Positions 40,221 to 40,868 of a stretch of 40,868 bases of DNA are shown one piece after another. A program made the position numbers and the translations under genes. How positions within the stretch are numbered: the first letter of the stretch is position 1; the number at the start of each line of letters is the position of its first letter. The notes below the pieces were generated by a model. That model searched no databases. It was given only the letters and a program-made list of their open reading frames with translations, and was not told where the DNA came from. The stretch covers positions 1-40,868 of the forward strand of contig JAISWZ010000500.1 of NCBI GenBank assembly GCA_031270945.1, read 5' to 3'. Origin of the DNA: Clostridiales bacterium (GTDB taxonomy: Bacteria > Bacillota > Clostridia > Lachnospirales > WQUN01).

Positions 40221-40251
40221 GGGGGAGTTCGCAAAGGACTCTCCCTTTTTT
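40221..40251 (+). terminator. Terminator of the gene at 39539
   Basis: GGGGGAGT and ACTCTCCC pair with one mismatch around TCGCAAAGG, followed by TTTTTT, about 115 bp after the stop. Confidence 0.8.
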
Positions 40252-40309
40252 GCGTCTTTTTCAAGAAGGCATAATATTACATATCCATTTAATCCCTACA
40301 ATTTGCCAA

Positions 40310-40338
40310 TTGCGCGTACAGCTTTGCTATGCTATACT
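40310..40338 (+). promoter_or_regulatory. Kinase-type promoter with no gene in the window
   Basis: TTGCGC (40310-40315), a 17-bp spacer and TATACT (40333-40338) in the context TGCTATACT. The -35 equals those of the kinase genes at 6642 and 12582. Confidence 0.5.
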
Positions 40339-40751
40339 TCGGGTAAAAGTCAAATTGATTATGACAATCAGAAATTGCCATCTCAACCAATAAATTGATT
40401 GGTTTTGTGGCATATTAAGAGCTGATCCCCAAATATCTTTAAAGGCGATTGTGAACCCTGAAAAGGCTTAAGCAAAGCTTTTTTCAAGCGCTTGAGACTT
40501 TTGGCTCCAAATGCCTGCTCCCACCAATTATGATTCAAGCGCTCAAATGTGGATAATATTTATAGTCGTGTTTTTGACTCGCAGTCGGCACCTTGGTTAG
40601 GCTAGATGTTTTATATTTTTCTATATGTCTTCTCTAAGGCCATAAAATCAAGGTTTTGACAAATCTAGTTATTAGCGGTTTGCCTCGCAAGCGGCCCATA
40701 CACGCATTTTAAAACTGACCATCCGTCATTAGAAAATCGTTAAAGTTTTAA
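40339..40751 (+). other. Probable untranslated leader or spacer at the window end
   Basis: No gene is seen. The sequence has CCAAT-AAATTG-ATTGG (about 40387-40403) within TTGCCA...TGGCA, and a stretch GGCTTAAGCAAAGC...CAAGCGCTTGAG. It may be the leader of a gene beyond the window, interrupted by the MITE at 40752. Confidence 0.4.
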
Positions 40752-40868
40752 GAGCATATCCCAAAATTATATCCGAGGTGCCGGAAAAGTCCGGGTGTTT
40801 GCTCGCAGAAGCCCGAGCAAACTAGTTGAAGCATTCGCCAGGACTTTTCCGGCACCAATACGGAATTT
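40752..40868. mobile_element. Foldback MITE, truncated by window end
   Basis: GAGCATATCCCAAAATTATA follows TAA (40749-40751). The interior has CCGGAAAAGTCC/GGACTTTTCCGG and GTTTGCTCGCAGAAGCCCGAGCAAAC. The right end continues beyond 40868. Confidence 0.85.

Noticed and set aside
40148-40393. 81-residue plus-strand frame
   Set aside because: It spans the terminator at 40221 and the promoter at 40310; its composition is unlike that of neighbouring proteins.

Overview
The window looks like a Firmicutes-type (low-to-mid GC, Gram-positive-like) accessory region. The reasons are strong AGGAGG ribosome binding sites, frequent TTG starts, sigma-A-like TTGNNN-17/18-TATAAT promoters, Clostridia-type Ser/Thr kinases fused to Sel1 repeats, a TetM-like translational GTPase and an AAA-ATPase/PD-(D/E)XK protein. 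The assignment is inferred from gene content only; no rRNA or tRNA is present to confirm it. No CRISPR array, integrase or complete insertion sequence was seen.

Left part (1-26100): an array of receptor-like Ser/Thr kinase genes. Four are complete (6642-9140, 12582-15875, 15990-18848, 23693-26077). One is cut by the window start (1-996). One is split by a small foldback element (9556-11986). One is broken by an internal deletion of about 103 bp (19242-21049). Each complete protein has an N-terminal cytosolic kinase, one transmembrane helix and 11-20 Sel1 repeats predicted to lie outside the membrane. All six visible 5' ends share a leader close to GGAGRTTTTGTC followed by a TTG start. The same leader precedes a secreted NlpC/P60-like plus ricin-lectin protein (4161-5963), which lies behind an array of promoter-bearing repeats; a tandem, partly deleted copy of that locus is at 2202-3417. 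Interspersed are a JAMM-fold gene with altered metal ligands (1451-1879) and an AAA-ATPase-like protein (21452-23449).

Right part (26100-40868): a second expanded family, here called the MAKK family after its N-terminus. A lysine/glutamine-rich tail and a helix-turn-helix-like module are joined to one of two unrelated C-terminal domains. There are seven N-module proteins, one of them only that module, plus one stand-alone type A C-domain protein. They are interrupted by a convergent TetM-like GTPase gene (27457-29406) and followed by about 2 kb of decayed DNA with a probable XRE-regulator pseudogene.

Throughout the window, about 17 copies or remnants of a non-coding foldback element (typically 100 bp, up to about 195 bp, ends GAGCATATCCC/GGGATATGCTC) are inserted with 3-bp TAA/TTA target duplications. 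Three sit exactly on TAA stop codons, which the duplication regenerates. Others lie in the 5' leaders of kinase genes, and one splits a kinase gene. The overall picture is a fast-evolving signalling and surface-protein region shaped by duplication, Sel1-repeat expansion and MITE activity. A functional link between kinases, lectin and MAKK proteins is inference from location and shared leaders.
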